A DNA stretch of 64,000 nt from contig JAMPIV010018780.1 in the NCBI GenBank assembly GCA_024509875.1, positions 558,001-622,000 of the forward strand. Direction: 5' to 3'. The notes below the pieces were generated by a model. The model made no database searches, had not been told where the DNA came from, and worked only from the letters and a program-made list of their open reading frames with translations. Every line of letters starts with the position of its first letter. Position 1 is the stretch's first letter. The translations under genes and the position numbers were made by a program. Of this stretch, positions 10,882-21,214 are shown in pieces. Origin of the DNA: Oreohelix idahoensis (lineage: Eukaryota > Mollusca > Gastropoda > Stylommatophora > Oreohelicidae).

Positions 10882-12280
10882 CAAAATAATCATTAAACAC
10901 AAAGTAATGCTTCAGTGTTTATTCAAAAAAGTTCAATATTATGTGACTATTATAAATCACTAAATAACTAACAGCAATTCTAACAATCTGTCTAGATATT
11001 TATTTATGAAAGCTGATATTTCCCTAGTTGTTTACAAGAAGAGGAGCAACTAACTGCAAATGAATAAACAATAAATAAATAAAATGTGAGAGACTGGAAA
11101 TTTCAGCACATTTAATCAATGGAGCACACTGAAGCAGATATCAGGGGACTTTCTTTTGTCACATGCTGTGTGGCTAGTGCAGTGACATACAGATTCATGG
11201 CAAATACCACAGTAAATAACAATGGCAGTGATAAACAAACATGATTTAAATCTAAGGCGGGCAATATACAAGCTGCACAGGCAGTTTATAAATAAGAATA
11301 TCGCACAGAGGACTCTGGACACAATCAAAGTATTATGCATAATAAGCTGAGGTCTGAGAGCAAAAATATTAGTGATCACAATGTCACGAAACAGTGCTTC
11401 AGTAACTGGTTTCAGTAACCAATTTGATAGCAACCGAGGCAGCAAACCTCATATACGATCACAACACTTACAGCTGTAATAATCTCTGAATTTACTTCAA
11501 TCTTCTAACCCCTCTGGCATATCCACACCTCTTGAAAACTCCTAGAAAAACCCAATTCTAACAACATTAACCAGAGCAAATGGCCTTCCAAAATGCACTA
11601 TACCTCACTATAGAAAACCATAGTTGTAAACCAACACCTTCCTCTCATGCTGGCTCAGACACATCTCTACCACTATACCACTCAGCCCAGTGGAAACATA
11701 ACTGCCTTCTTCAACAGTCACAAGCATTCTGCTTTACTTTATTCACACTCGCTCAACTTGCAAATGTCCTTTTAACTGTCACTCAGTGTTTAGCCTTTCA
11801 CCTCAGTCATGAGTTCACTGGCAAACAGATTATTGCCTGCAAAAACAGCACAAACTTTAAACTCAGATCAACCCTCGCTCACATACTCAAAGCAACAAAA
11901 CCAAGCATCCTAGCTACCAGTGGAGCTTATGTAACTGACACTCACACTACACAACTGTTCGGGACATATTTATTTGTCTATTTCCTTTATTTTTGTAAAG
12001 TAAATTTATGAAACAATACTATCTGTAGCTTGTTCACACATGTACAGAACCCCAGCATATATTTGAAGGCTAAAGAAGGCATGGGAAGAACGTGAACAGA
12101 TGGTGCAAGGCAGGAGGGCTTGGAATGAACTAACAGAAATGTCATGCTCTATGAAGAGCTAAAAATAGAAATATAAAGAAGGAGGAGCAACTTTTCACAC
12201 ATCACCACAGATATGAATTTCTCATTATCACTTTATTAAACCACACTTCACTAAGATTTGTAGTAGTCAATAGGGTCATA
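10882..12280. other. Unassigned intron 8 sequence
   Basis: No gene is recognised. The 143-codon plus-strand frame at 11580 is low-complexity C/A-rich sequence without a known motif. Around 12060-12180 the plus strand encodes RRAWNELTEMSCSM, similar to the extreme C-terminus of LINE proteins, so a small LINE relic is likely there. Confidence 0.3.
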
Positions 12281-12289
12281 GGTCATATC

Positions 12290-12560
12290 ATGTAAAGGTA
12301 TGCAGTCCCATAGCAGATACTGTCATGGGAAAGTGAAGTGTTAGAGACTTCACTATACCAGCTCCAGCATTGAGAGATAGGTGACCAGTTCCCTTCTTTG
12401 CTGCCATTTCCTTCCCTAACTCAAGAGCAGAGTCACTCACCCACTCACAGCTAGGTAGACTGGAGCATGATGCTACAGTGTTTCACACCTGGTACTTTTG
12501 CCATGAGAGGTCAGCGCTCCAACCACGGACACTCATCGCCATGTCATGTACACCTCATAT
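12290..12560 (-). repeat. SINE S3 copy
   Basis: Matches copies at 23040-23290 and 62660-62910 through blocks such as GCAGATACTG, GTGTTAGAGACTT, TTGCTGCC, and AACTCAAGAGCAGAGTCA. In the best copy the minus-strand head contains TTGGCTAAGCGG, an A-box of tRNA-Leu/Ser type, so the family is probably tRNA-derived. Confidence 0.6.
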
Positions 12561-12642
12561 ATTTATACTTAATATTTACTAGCTTGAAAAATGTTACAAA
12601 TATTATACAAAACAGTAAGACAGTATAACAGATATCTTCTTC

Positions 12643-12715
12643 TTCACGCACTCTCAGACGTCCACTTGAATGTTCTCAAAGAAAGCAGTAGTCAGTTTGA
12701 GGCTATTTAAATCCC
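12643..12715 (-). repeat. Family C LINE 3' end relic
   Basis: The plus strand reads CTTCTTCTTCACGCACTCTC and then CAGTAGTCA, paralleling 1585-1665. This is the (GAA)n tail and end of ORF of a family C LINE copy truncated to its last 70 bp. Confidence 0.5.
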
Positions 12716-12722
12716 TGTAAAA

Positions 12723-12806
12723 CTTTCATCTCTATACATCTAATCTTGCTTCTATCTCTGCACGCCTGGGCTTTGCTAATATACCCAGACATTCAGTCTT
12801 GCTCCC
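12723..12806. repeat. Inverted copy of the intron 7 minisatellite
   Basis: About 84 bp is the reverse complement of 18330-18413 with only about four mismatches by eye. The two copies lie in introns 8 and 7, on opposite sides of dynein exon 8. Confidence 0.8.
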
Positions 12807-12949
12807 ATACAGATAGTATTATACTGTTATATAGTATTATAAGAAAATGAAAAATAAAGCTTATAACAGATATGAATTATTGGATTATCAGTACCACTAT
12901 TTGTATAAAGCCCTGTGCAGTTGCCAGGATAACTCTGAAGGGACAACGA

Positions 12950-13205
12950 GATAATAGAACTACTGCACCCTAAAGCATGTCATACAAGGAGATAATAGAA
13001 CTACTGCACCCTAAAGCACGTCATACAAGGAGACTAGCATGAGGTTCTGCATGAAACTGGCAACCTCATCATGTCAAACAAATTGCCACATAAAACACAG
13101 CTGTAAGGGCATGATTGCTCAGTACAGGCTTCCTGTAAGGGGGGGACCAGCTGCAGTGATTGTTCCATTATAAGTAAAGAGTGCAAAGGAAAATGATGAT
13201 GATTT
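12950..13205 (+). repeat. SINE S1 copy with internal 42-bp duplication
   Basis: This copy has the S1 core CAACCTCATCATGTCAAAC and ends GAAAATGATGATGATTT. At its left end the segment GGAGATAATAGAACTACTGC through CATACAA is present twice in tandem (about 12948-13031). Confidence 0.65.
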
Positions 13206-13226
13206 ATATAAAAGGCTTAACATTTG

Positions 13227-13855
13227 TTAACTCTTAATATCCGACCGGCCGACGATCGGTCACCGTTTTACGTCTGGCCGTTTAGGTAGGCTGTGGTTTT
13301 AACATTTTTTACATAATTTTCTTACCATAAAAGAGCTCTAATGCCTTTTCCGGTAAACCTCATGTTTCAAAATACTGGAATACTCACATTTGTGTGACAT
13401 ATTGTCATTAGTAAAAAAAAATTTTTTTGTCTGTCTGAGAATGGATTCGTGTTCAAATGGTCGTTTGAAAAGATTATAGGCTGAAAATGCATCGCAGCTT
13501 ATTCAGTCATGGATATCTAATGACAGTCATGAGTTTTCGAGCACTGATAGTTCCGATAAAGATGAATTTAGCAATAAATGATAAGTACAATTTGTTTTTA
13601 ATTTTTTTTTAATTTTTACATTTTTTTGCATTCATTACTGTATATGTTGCATTCATGTTTAAAACCACTGAAAAATTCAGTTAGATGCACATCAAAAGGG
13701 TTTCATTTCTCTTCATTTTGATATATAACACTTTATGTTATCATTATAAATAAATTACTTAATGCAAAATCATTAACAGCAGTCATGTCTAAAAATGTAC
13801 TCTTTGAAATTAACTCGTAAAAACACAGTTTTTGAGCACGCATACTAAGAGTTAA
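13227..13855 (+). mobile_element. Second piggyBac-type derivative
   Basis: TTAA at 13227-13230 and at 13852-13855 bound inverted ends CTCTTAATATCCG and CGCATACTAAGAG. Inside is a short reading frame beginning MDSCSNGRLKRL-stop and continuing with the acidic SSTDSSDKDEFSNK, which resembles a piggyBac transposase N-terminus. The core is deleted. The ends differ from the 7445 element, so it is a separate family. It abuts the 30-bp satellite. Confidence 0.7.
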
Positions 13856-14254
13856 GTTAACTTACTCATGATATAATATTGTTAAGTTAACTTACTCATG
13901 ATATAATATTCTTAAGTTAACTTACTCATAATATAATATTCTTAAGTTAACTTACTCATGATATAATATTGTTAAGTTAACTTACTCATGATATAATATT
14001 CTTAAGTTAACTTACTCATGATATAATATTGTTAAGTTAACTTACTCATGATATAATATTCTTAAGTTAACTTACTCATGATATAATATTGTTAAGTTAA
14101 CTTACTCATGATATAATATTCTTAAGTTAACTTACTCTTGATATAATATTGTTAAGTTTTACTTACTCATAATATAATATCATTAAGGTAACTTACTCGT
14201 GATATAATATTGTTAAGTTAACTTACTCGCGATATAATATTGTTAAGTTAACTT
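13856..14254. repeat. 30-bp satellite, array 1
   Basis: About 13 copies of a 30-bp unit (plus strand GTTAAGTTAACTTACTCATG plus ATATAATATT). Adjacent units alternate between G and C at the junction (TTGTTAAG versus TTCTTAAG), giving a 60-bp higher-order unit. On the gene strand every unit contains ATGAGTAAGTTAAC, the same sequence as the exon 8 donor. It continues as array 2 beyond the LINE insertion. Confidence 0.95.
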
Positions 14255-14261
14255 CCTTCAT

Positions 14262-17200
14262 TCATAACCCTCCACTCCCAAAGGAGCATAGGCCTTCAAC
14301 AAACACATGCCAAGTCCTCCTGTCACGTGCCATCATCTCAAGTTCTTTCCATGTTCTCCTCATCATTTTCACCTCTGTTTCCAGCTCTCTTCTCCTTGTG
14401 CTTTTTGGTCTACCTCTGCCTCTCTTGCCCTGGGGGTTCCAGAACAAGGACTACCTTGTAATGCTATCAACAGGTCTCCTCAGTGTGTGTCCAATCCATC
14501 GCCATCGTCTTCTTCTCATCTCTTGTTCCACTGGCACTTGTCTAGTTCTTGTCCTCAGTTCCACGTTGGTAACCTTGTCATATCATTTCAATCCCTCTAT
14601 TCTACGCAAGCACCCATTTATGAAAGTCTGTAGCTTTTTGGTTGTTGTCTTTCTTGTTCTCCATGTCTCAGAGCCATACAATAGGACTGACTTCACATTT
14701 GAGTTGAAGATTCCTATTTTCGGGTTGGATCCGATTTCTCTTGATCTCCATATATTTCCCAATGCAATGTTTTCAATTTGTTCTGCATCTGATTACAGTT
14801 ATGGGACAGAAGAGCCAAGTCATAAGAAAATTCCAGATCATCCAACTGCTTAGTCAGAGTCCACTGGATTCCATTTCTGTTGTGTGTTGTCGATGATCTC
14901 ATAACCCAGTCTATTGCTAGTAAGAAAAGAAATGGAGACAAGAGGCAACCCTGTCGTACTCCTGTTCTTATCCCAAACTGTTCTGTAAGCTGTCCTTCGT
15001 GAAGAACTCTGCATGTCATGTCTTCATATGTTTTCTTTATTAAATTAATAATCTTCAGGGGAACTCCATAATGCCTCATCAATTTCTAAAGTGATTATCT
15101 GTCTACACTGTCAAATGCCTTTTCGTAGTCCACAAATCCGATGTATAGTGGTGAATTCCATTCCAGACTTTGTTCAACTATTATTCTCAAAGTGGCTATC
15201 TGGTCTGTACATGGTCTGTTTTGTCGAAAACCTGCTTGTTCATCTCTCAGTTTCTTGTCTATGGACTCTTTTAATCTCTCAAGGATAATCCTGTTTAATA
15301 CTTTTCCTGGCACTGATAGTAACACTATTCCTCTATAATTTGTGCACTCTTGTAAATTTCCCTTCTTAGGCAACTTAACCAGATATCCTTCCTTCCATTC
15401 TGCTGGTATCTCTTCCTTTTCCCAGACTTTACCAAGTAATTTATATAACATCTCTGTAGCCGTGTGATATCTGCTTTGATGGCCTCTGCTGGAATGCCGT
15501 CAGGTCCAGACGCTTTTCCATCTCTTAGAAGCTTTATGGCTTTCTTTATTTCTTCCTTCGTTGGTCTTTCACCGTTAATTTGTAGCTCTTCTTCTGCTGG
15601 CTGGATGTCCGGGGGGTTTTGTGGAGCTGGTCTGTTGAGAAGGTCCTCAAAATATTCCGTCCACCTCTTCGTTTGCTCTTGTATATTGCTGAGCAGTTTT
15701 CCATTCTTGTCTTTTATGAGGCAACTTGTTTGCTTGTATTTCCCTGTTAGCTTCTTTGTGCTGCTATACAGTTCTCTCATATTTCCTTTGGCTGCAGCAT
15801 CTTCTGCCTCTCTTGCCAACTCCTCAATATACTTCCTCTTGTCTCTTTTGATACTTCTTTTAACCTTTGTTTGCTTCTGTGTACACTTCTTGAGCCTTTG
15901 CTTTGGAACTTATGATTTTGCTTGTGTTTAAATCTGCTTTCTTGTTTTTTCTGTCTTTTATCTTACTGATGGTTTCTGTTGTTATCCATGCTTTTTGTTG
16001 TCGTTCTCTTTTCCCAAGTATTTCTTCACATGTCTCATTCCATACAGTTTTGACCTGCTGCCAATAGCCTTTTGTATTCTCTACATCTTCAAGCTGTTGG
16101 AGCACTTGGAATTTGTTGGATACTGTGACCGCAAATTTGTCTCTTGTTTCTTGATTTCTTAGATGTCCTACATTAAATTACTTACTTACTTAGTCGTTCC
16201 CCTTCTACCGTGAGGTGTAGAGGTTTGGAAGAGAGAGCGCCAGGCTATCCTATCGGCTGTCTTCCTCCTGGCCTGGTTCCATTCTAGTCCTCGGTCCTTC
16301 AAAGATTGTCTAATGTTGTCCTCCCAGCGGACTCTGGGTCGTCCTGGGGGTCTGGATCCTTGGCTCTTTGTTTCCCATGCTTGTCGTGGTAGCCAATCTT
16401 CTCCCATTCTGCAGACATGGCCAAACCATCTTAATTGGGACTGTTCTACTTGCGTCTGCTGGGGGTAGGATTTAAGGCCTTGACGTATCGTCTGGTTGCG
16501 TACCATGTCTCTTCTTGTTACTTCAACCACTTTCCTCAGATACCTCCTTTCTGAGGTTTGGATCTGGCTTTTGTGGGTTGTAGTCATTGCCCATGACTCG
16601 CATCCATATGTCAAGACTGGGACATAGGTGGAGTGGTATACAGCCATCTTCGTTTTCTTACCAACCTCTCTTTTGCTGAGGAATCCTCGATTTATGGCCT
16701 GAAAAAGTCTCCCAGCTGCTGCTTTTCAAGTGGCCAACTCTTCTTTGATGCCTCCCTTTCGGTCTATAATAGCTCCGAGGTATTTAAAGTGGTTACATTA
16801 AATTGTTGTCCATAATTTTGCATTGTTGCATATCTCTTGAGTTTCATTTTTACTTTGGCTATCAGAAGGTGGTGATCTGATGCCACATCTGCTCCTCTAT
16901 ATACCTTTACATCCTGCAATGATGATCTAAACTTCTTGTTTATGCATATATGATCAATCTGATTTTCAGTTCTATGGTCTGGTGATATCCATGTTGCCTT
17001 GTGTATTCTCTTATGTGGAAACATGCTTCCTCCTACAGCCAGTTGATTTGAAGCACAGAAGTTTGAGAATAGTTCCCCATTTTCATTCATTATTCCTAGC
17101 CCATGTTTTCCCATGACTTCTTCAAATCCGGTGTTGACTGTACCTATCTTTGCATTCATGTCACCCATCAAAATTGTGATGTCTCTTCTTTTTACTTTAT

Positions 17201-17667
17201 CCATAATTTCCTGTAGTCTAGTATAAAATGCTTCTTTCACAGACTCTTCTTTGTCATTAGTTGGTGCATAACATTGGATGACATTTACATGTATTTTCTT
17301 TTTAGCTGTTTTAAAAGTAGCTGTTATTATTCTGGGTCCAACAGCTTCCCATTTAATGAGTGCTTTCTGTGCTTCTTTAGATAGCATAAGAGCTACCCCT
17401 TCACTGTGGTGTGAACTTTCATCTTCATGTCCTGAGGACAGCACCAATTCACCTGATGAGTTTCTTCCTGTCTACCCCCTTCCACTTTGTTTCACACATT
17501 CCCAGAACCTTGATTTTATATTCCCTCATTTCTGCTGCTACTTGTGCCACTTTCCCTTGTTCGTTTAATGTCTGAACATTCCAGGTGCCAAATCTGGAAG
17601 GTCTTCTAGAAGAAAGAAGGTTAGTCAGCAACACAGACTCCTTTCGGCTTTCTCTGTGTTGCATCAT
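14262..17667 (-). pseudogene. Family A LINE endonuclease-reverse transcriptase
   Basis: An apurinic-type endonuclease comes first: FGTWNVQTLNEQGK, LGMCETKWKG, ILMGDMNAKIG, VASDHHLLIAKV. Then the reverse transcriptase: ECTNYRGIVLLSVPGK, FVDYEKAFDSVD, RTGVRQGCLLSPFLF. The active-site box reads FSYDLALL where FADD is expected, so the first Asp is lost. The C-terminus has GKRGRGRPKSTRRRELE and ends CSFGSGGL. Several frameshifts divide it and a family B LINE interrupts it at 16180. Non-functional. Confidence 0.88.
16180..16793 (-). mobile_element. Family B LINE, 3' fragment
   Basis: It is flanked by TACATTAAATT at 16169-16179 and 16794-16804. The minus strand encodes the C-terminal part (YVPVLTYGCESWAMTTTH, QLRWFGHVCRMGEDWLP, GRPRVRWEDNIRQSLKD) and ends with a (TAAG)n tail. 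The reading frame is open, suggesting recent insertion. Confidence 0.92.
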
Positions 17668-17889
17668 ACGCCTCCCTGCTAGAGGACCTTCCCCTGTCTT
17701 GGATGGCTGTGTTTTATTTTCCTTATTTGACGTAAATATTTGTTGAAGTTTTTTGTGGTTTAAATTTTTTACAGGATGGGGTAACCAGCCCCATGCCCAA
17801 CCCTCCTTAGTCGCTTTCTATGACATGCATGGCAGGGAACAGTGTTACTATTCTTTGCTCCCCTTTCGGGCCCCAGTAACACATGGGTG

Positions 17890-18086
17890 TAAGTTAACTT
17901 ACTCATGATATAATATTCTTAAGTTAACTTACTCATGACATAATATTGTTAAGTGAACTTACTCATGATATAATATTGTTAAGCTAATTTACTCATGATA
18001 TAATATTGTTAAGGTAACTTACTCATGACATAATATTATTAAGTTAACTTACTCATGATATAATATTGTTAAGTTAACTTACTCAT
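17890..18086. repeat. 30-bp satellite, array 2
   Basis: About 6.5 further units of the array 1 repeat run up to and into the 5' splice site of dynein exon 8. The last ACTCAT (18081-18086) contains the exon's final bases and the first bases of the intron. Confidence 0.95.
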
Positions 18087-18202
18087 TAAACCAGAGGTTC
18101 TGTAGCTTCAGCATGATTTGATTTGTGATAAACAGTCGAGTCTCAATGTAGGATTTCCTTGTGGCAAATACTGAATGCCATGGCACAGGTGCTCGAATAA
18201 CC
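18083..18202 (-). CDS. Dynein heavy chain exon 8
   Basis: This 120-nt exon has acceptor ATGTGCAG and donor GTAAGT. It encodes VIRAPVPWHSVFATRKSY through LKLQNLWFN, a hallmark block of axonemal dynein tails. The donor context (ATGA followed by GTAAGTTAAC) is repeated about twenty times in the 30-bp satellite that begins right at this splice site. Reading on past the donor gives GAG TAA, an immediate stop. Confidence 0.92.
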
Positions 18203-18224
18203 CTGCACATGGAAACAAATTTAA

Positions 18225-18430
18225 TATTTGCAAGACTGGGTCCATGGAGATTAAAATTAAGACTGCATGTATGGAAAAAGTGCAAGACTGGATGTGTGGA
18301 GACAGAAGCAAGACCAGATGTATGGAGATGGGAGCAAAACTGAATGTATGGATATATTAGCAAAGCCCAGGCGTGCAGAGATAGAAGCAAGATTAGATGT
18401 ATAGAGATGAAAGCAAGACTGCATGTAAGG
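18225..18430. repeat. Minisatellite in intron 7
   Basis: Degenerate tandem units of about 25-30 bp share GCAAGACTG-ATGTATGGAGAT. The part at 18330-18413 has an inverted near-identical copy at 12723-12806. Confidence 0.75.
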
Positions 18431-18439
18431 AACGAACGA

Positions 18440-18638
18440 ATGAAATCTTTATTGCATCAGGGTAAAGAAATAGGCATAATTGCCTTTTTACATTTCTGCC
18501 CTGCAATACAATTTTCAGCGTTTTAAAAATTAAAATATTAACAACTTCAGACAGGATCAATTAATATTATCATCACAATCAGAAACTTAGCACACACAAG
18601 TACATTTACTCATAGTCATTCACGCACATAGAGAGAGG

Positions 18639-18675
<37 letters not shown>

Positions 18676-19200
18676 CAAGCAATAGAGCTACTTAATATAA
18701 AAAATTCAATTTAAAATGAAAATATTACAATGATAGTTAAATGCTCGTGGAAACATTGAAATAACTGAAACAGAATTGTCGTTAAATGTGTGTACAAGAT
18801 TTCATGACATGTGAATGCAGATGTCTTTTGAATGTGGTGTAATTATCAGTTTTGACAGACTTGGGTAGGGAATGCTAAACCACCTGCATAACTAAAACAA
18901 CTTCGGAAGAGGTCAGTTCAAGGTTTTGCAAGGTCCAAAAGTAGGTCGCCACGTATAAAATATGAGCAGTACTTATTGCGAAAGAACATTTGCAAGTATG
19001 AAGGTGTTCTGCCGTGTAAAATTTGATGCACAAATAGGAGATCTTGGAAGAAGAAGAATTTTTTAAGAGGAAGAACATTCAGCTGTGAAAATAGCTGAGC
19101 ACTGGGAATGCTATCATTCAGGCAAACAAGTCGTAGCACCCTTTTTTGTAGGGATTCTAGGCGTATAAAAACTGGTTAGGTTTTTTTCCACAACAGCCCT
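18440..19200 (-). pseudogene. Jockey/CR1-like LINE relic
   Basis: The minus strand encodes LRLVCLNDSIPSAQLFSQLN and LFVHQILHGRTPSYLQ, the typical C-terminal region of jockey/CR1-type reverse transcriptases (short helper segment before APSYL). The 3' UTR continues to a tail ATTTCATTCGTTCGTTC near 18430. A (GA)n run lies at 18631-18673. No catalytic RT motifs remain. Confidence 0.6.
18631..18673. repeat. (GA)n microsatellite
   Basis: About 20 GA units with a short G-run interruption near the start. Confidence 0.9.
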
Positions 19201-19343
19201 CCTATTCAAGTTTTTTTTTTTAATTTAAATTTCTATTTAGAATCAAACAATTATATACATCAAAAGTCCAAACCACAAATAACGGATGGATTTACAATTG
19301 AAGAACTTTTGTTTAATGACCAATAGACAGAAAGAATGCTTAC

Positions 19344-19419
19344 TTCTGTGGGAATGGCTTGGGTATCCACTCAATGTGAAGCCTTTTCTTTTCAGATTCA
19401 TCTTGTAGAATGTAGTCAA
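19344..19419 (-). CDS. Dynein heavy chain exon 7
   Basis: This 76-nt exon has acceptor TTTTTTTAG and donor GTAAGC. It encodes DYILQDESEKKRLHIEW and PKPFPQ, leading into VIRAPVPW of exon 8. The phase is 1 in and 2 out. The D(Y/F)(I/V)L--(D/P)-E pattern followed by PFPQ is conserved in this dynein subgroup. Confidence 0.88.
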
Positions 19420-19734
19420 CTAAAAAAATAAAAATAAAAAGGAAAACCTTTGCAATATAAGAAACTGTTTAAACAAGCTCATAGATTAAAAATAAAAACA
19501 TTAGACAGAAACATGAAACTCACAGATAACGAACAAAGTACCTCAGAAAATACAGTAACTCGGAAAATGAGAAGCATCCTTTGCAACAAATCTTTGTCAG
19601 TTAGGTTAAGAGACTTCTCCTTATCTTACACTGAGTGAACAGTATTACATAGAAGCACTTTGTGCATACATTCACATCATCAATACAAATAAATATAACT
19701 ATAATTTTTTTTAAAACCCTTTTAGTTTACATCA

Positions 19735-19830
19735 ACCATCATCATGTTCCTTTTATCCTCCATAAGGAACATGCAGCCACTACTGCATGTGGCCCTATAG
19801 AAGGCCTGAGCTAAAGAACTTCATCCTCTT
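19735..19830 (-). repeat. SINE S1 relic
   Basis: A short diverged copy beginning CATCATCATGTTCCTTTTAT and followed by GAACATGCAGCCACTACTGCA, oriented like the copy at 6004. Confidence 0.45.
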
Positions 19831-20541
19831 GCAGTAGCAGCAATGGTAGCATTTTTTAAAAACATGATGGGATTGCCATCCCCATGTACAACTTCATATA
19901 AGTCGCTTCTTACAACATACCTGAGAGAACAGTGGTTTATTCTTTCTTTGTTAATTTGTGCTGGCATATATATATATATAACATTTATAGTTTCTCACTC
20001 TATAAAGAACATAGATGCCAACTAGTACATATTACCAATATTCTGTTTATGTTTTTTATTGTTATCAGATTTGTACAGCTGTGCATACTTTCTGTACAAG
20101 TTTTAGCCAAATTATTTAAATATATATATAGTTGATAGTACTTAGTTTCCTATTATATCCAACGTGAAGAAACGTACCAAATATATTTAATATAAACAAG
20201 GAAAAAGCAGTAAACAATACCTACGTGAAAGCATGGGCGAAAAAAACGTTTTGTGTAGGTTTTTAAAAATATTTTTGTACTGGTTTTTTGGATTTTGTCC
20301 ACATTTTTCAGATTTTTTGTACAGGTTTTTCATCTACAGGGGTTGATGTGTACGACAGAAGCAAGAACTTTAACTTTTCTTAAGAATATTCGGTGAGGTA
20401 AACATGACTATGTAACCAGCGACTTTGGGCTCAACCTTCATTACCTGCTAACATCATACAGAACAAAAGCACTCAAAAACAGTTGATCACATCTGAATAT
20501 CAGAATAATGTGCAATATTATTTTAGAATTTAGATACTGAC

Positions 20542-20731
20542 CAATGCACTTGCGAGCACTCATCTCATAATCTTTATCTATCTCTTCTCTCAAGTTCTTG
20601 TAGACTGACTGGAGATGTTTTGTTGTGAGAAGGTGGGCAGGTACCATCTTCTCAAAGTTCTTCAGTTGTTGGCTTGGCTGTGGCGCAAGCATATTAGTGG
20701 CAATGCCCTTTCGTATATAGTAGTAGTAACG
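20542..20731 (-). CDS. Dynein heavy chain exon 6
   Basis: This 190-nt exon has acceptor TGTGTCTGCAG and donor GTCAGT. It encodes RYYYYIRKGIATNML through DYEMSARKCI and ends in phase 1. The YYYYI-KG and DY-S--K motifs are typical of the DNAH3/7/12 tail. An S2 SINE ends about 55 bp upstream of the acceptor. Confidence 0.88.
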
Positions 20732-20787
20732 CTGCAGACACAAACATTACCATGTAAAAATGAACAAGCTTTTTACAACACCTATCT

Positions 20788-21099
20788 TCTTCTTCTTCTT
20801 CTTCCTCGTTCGCCCTGAAAAGGACGGTGGTTGGGTTGTGTCTGTTTGCGCCTAAGCTGTGATATCTGCACCTTTCGGTCGACACATCCGACTTCTGCAC
20901 GGCATTTTTTAGGGACCAGGTTTGCCTTCCCATTTCGATCCGTACTCGCTCAGCCAGACTGCACTGCTGCAGACTGTTTCCAGGACCACCACGTGGAGGT
21001 GGAGTACGGTCTTGATCAGCTCTGGTTCGCTGATCCTGATGCAAGCAGTCAAGCTATGGGTCGCTGACCGCATTCACTATTGCTGCATCTTAGGGTCCC
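20788..21099 (-). mobile_element. SINE S2 copy with target duplication
   Basis: The body is flanked by CAACACCTATCT at 20776-20787 and 21100-21111. It is near-identical to the copy at 10564. It lies in the same sense as the dynein gene and its GAAGAAGAAG tail ends about 55 nt upstream of the exon 6 acceptor. Confidence 0.9.
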
Positions 21100-21214
21100 C
21101 AACACCTATCTAATGGCAGCAAATATAGGCAGCGGAGTTCTTCATTATTATAAAACAAATAAATAGCAGATGTAGATGGATGCTATCCCTTACTTACTTG
21201 GTCGTTTCCCTTCT

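Larger units (their letters stand above)
14255..17889 (-). mobile_element. Full-length family A LINE inserted in the satellite
   Basis: The target duplication TAAGTTAACTT (14244-14254 and 17890-17900) lies within satellite sequence, so the element split one array into two. The minus-strand 5' end has a GC-rich leader (GGGGCCCGAAAGGGGAGC), as expected for a complete copy. After removing the nested family B LINE it is about 3.0 kb. The 3' end is GGAGGGTTATGAATGAAGG. Confidence 0.88.

Noticed and set aside
11580..12011. A 143-codon frame as a gene
   Set aside because: No motif, low-complexity composition, no splice or start context, and it lies inside a dynein intron next to repeat relics.
13856..14254. 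Regular 30-bp repeats as a CRISPR array
   Set aside because: The units are contiguous with no unique spacers, and the window is animal nuclear DNA.
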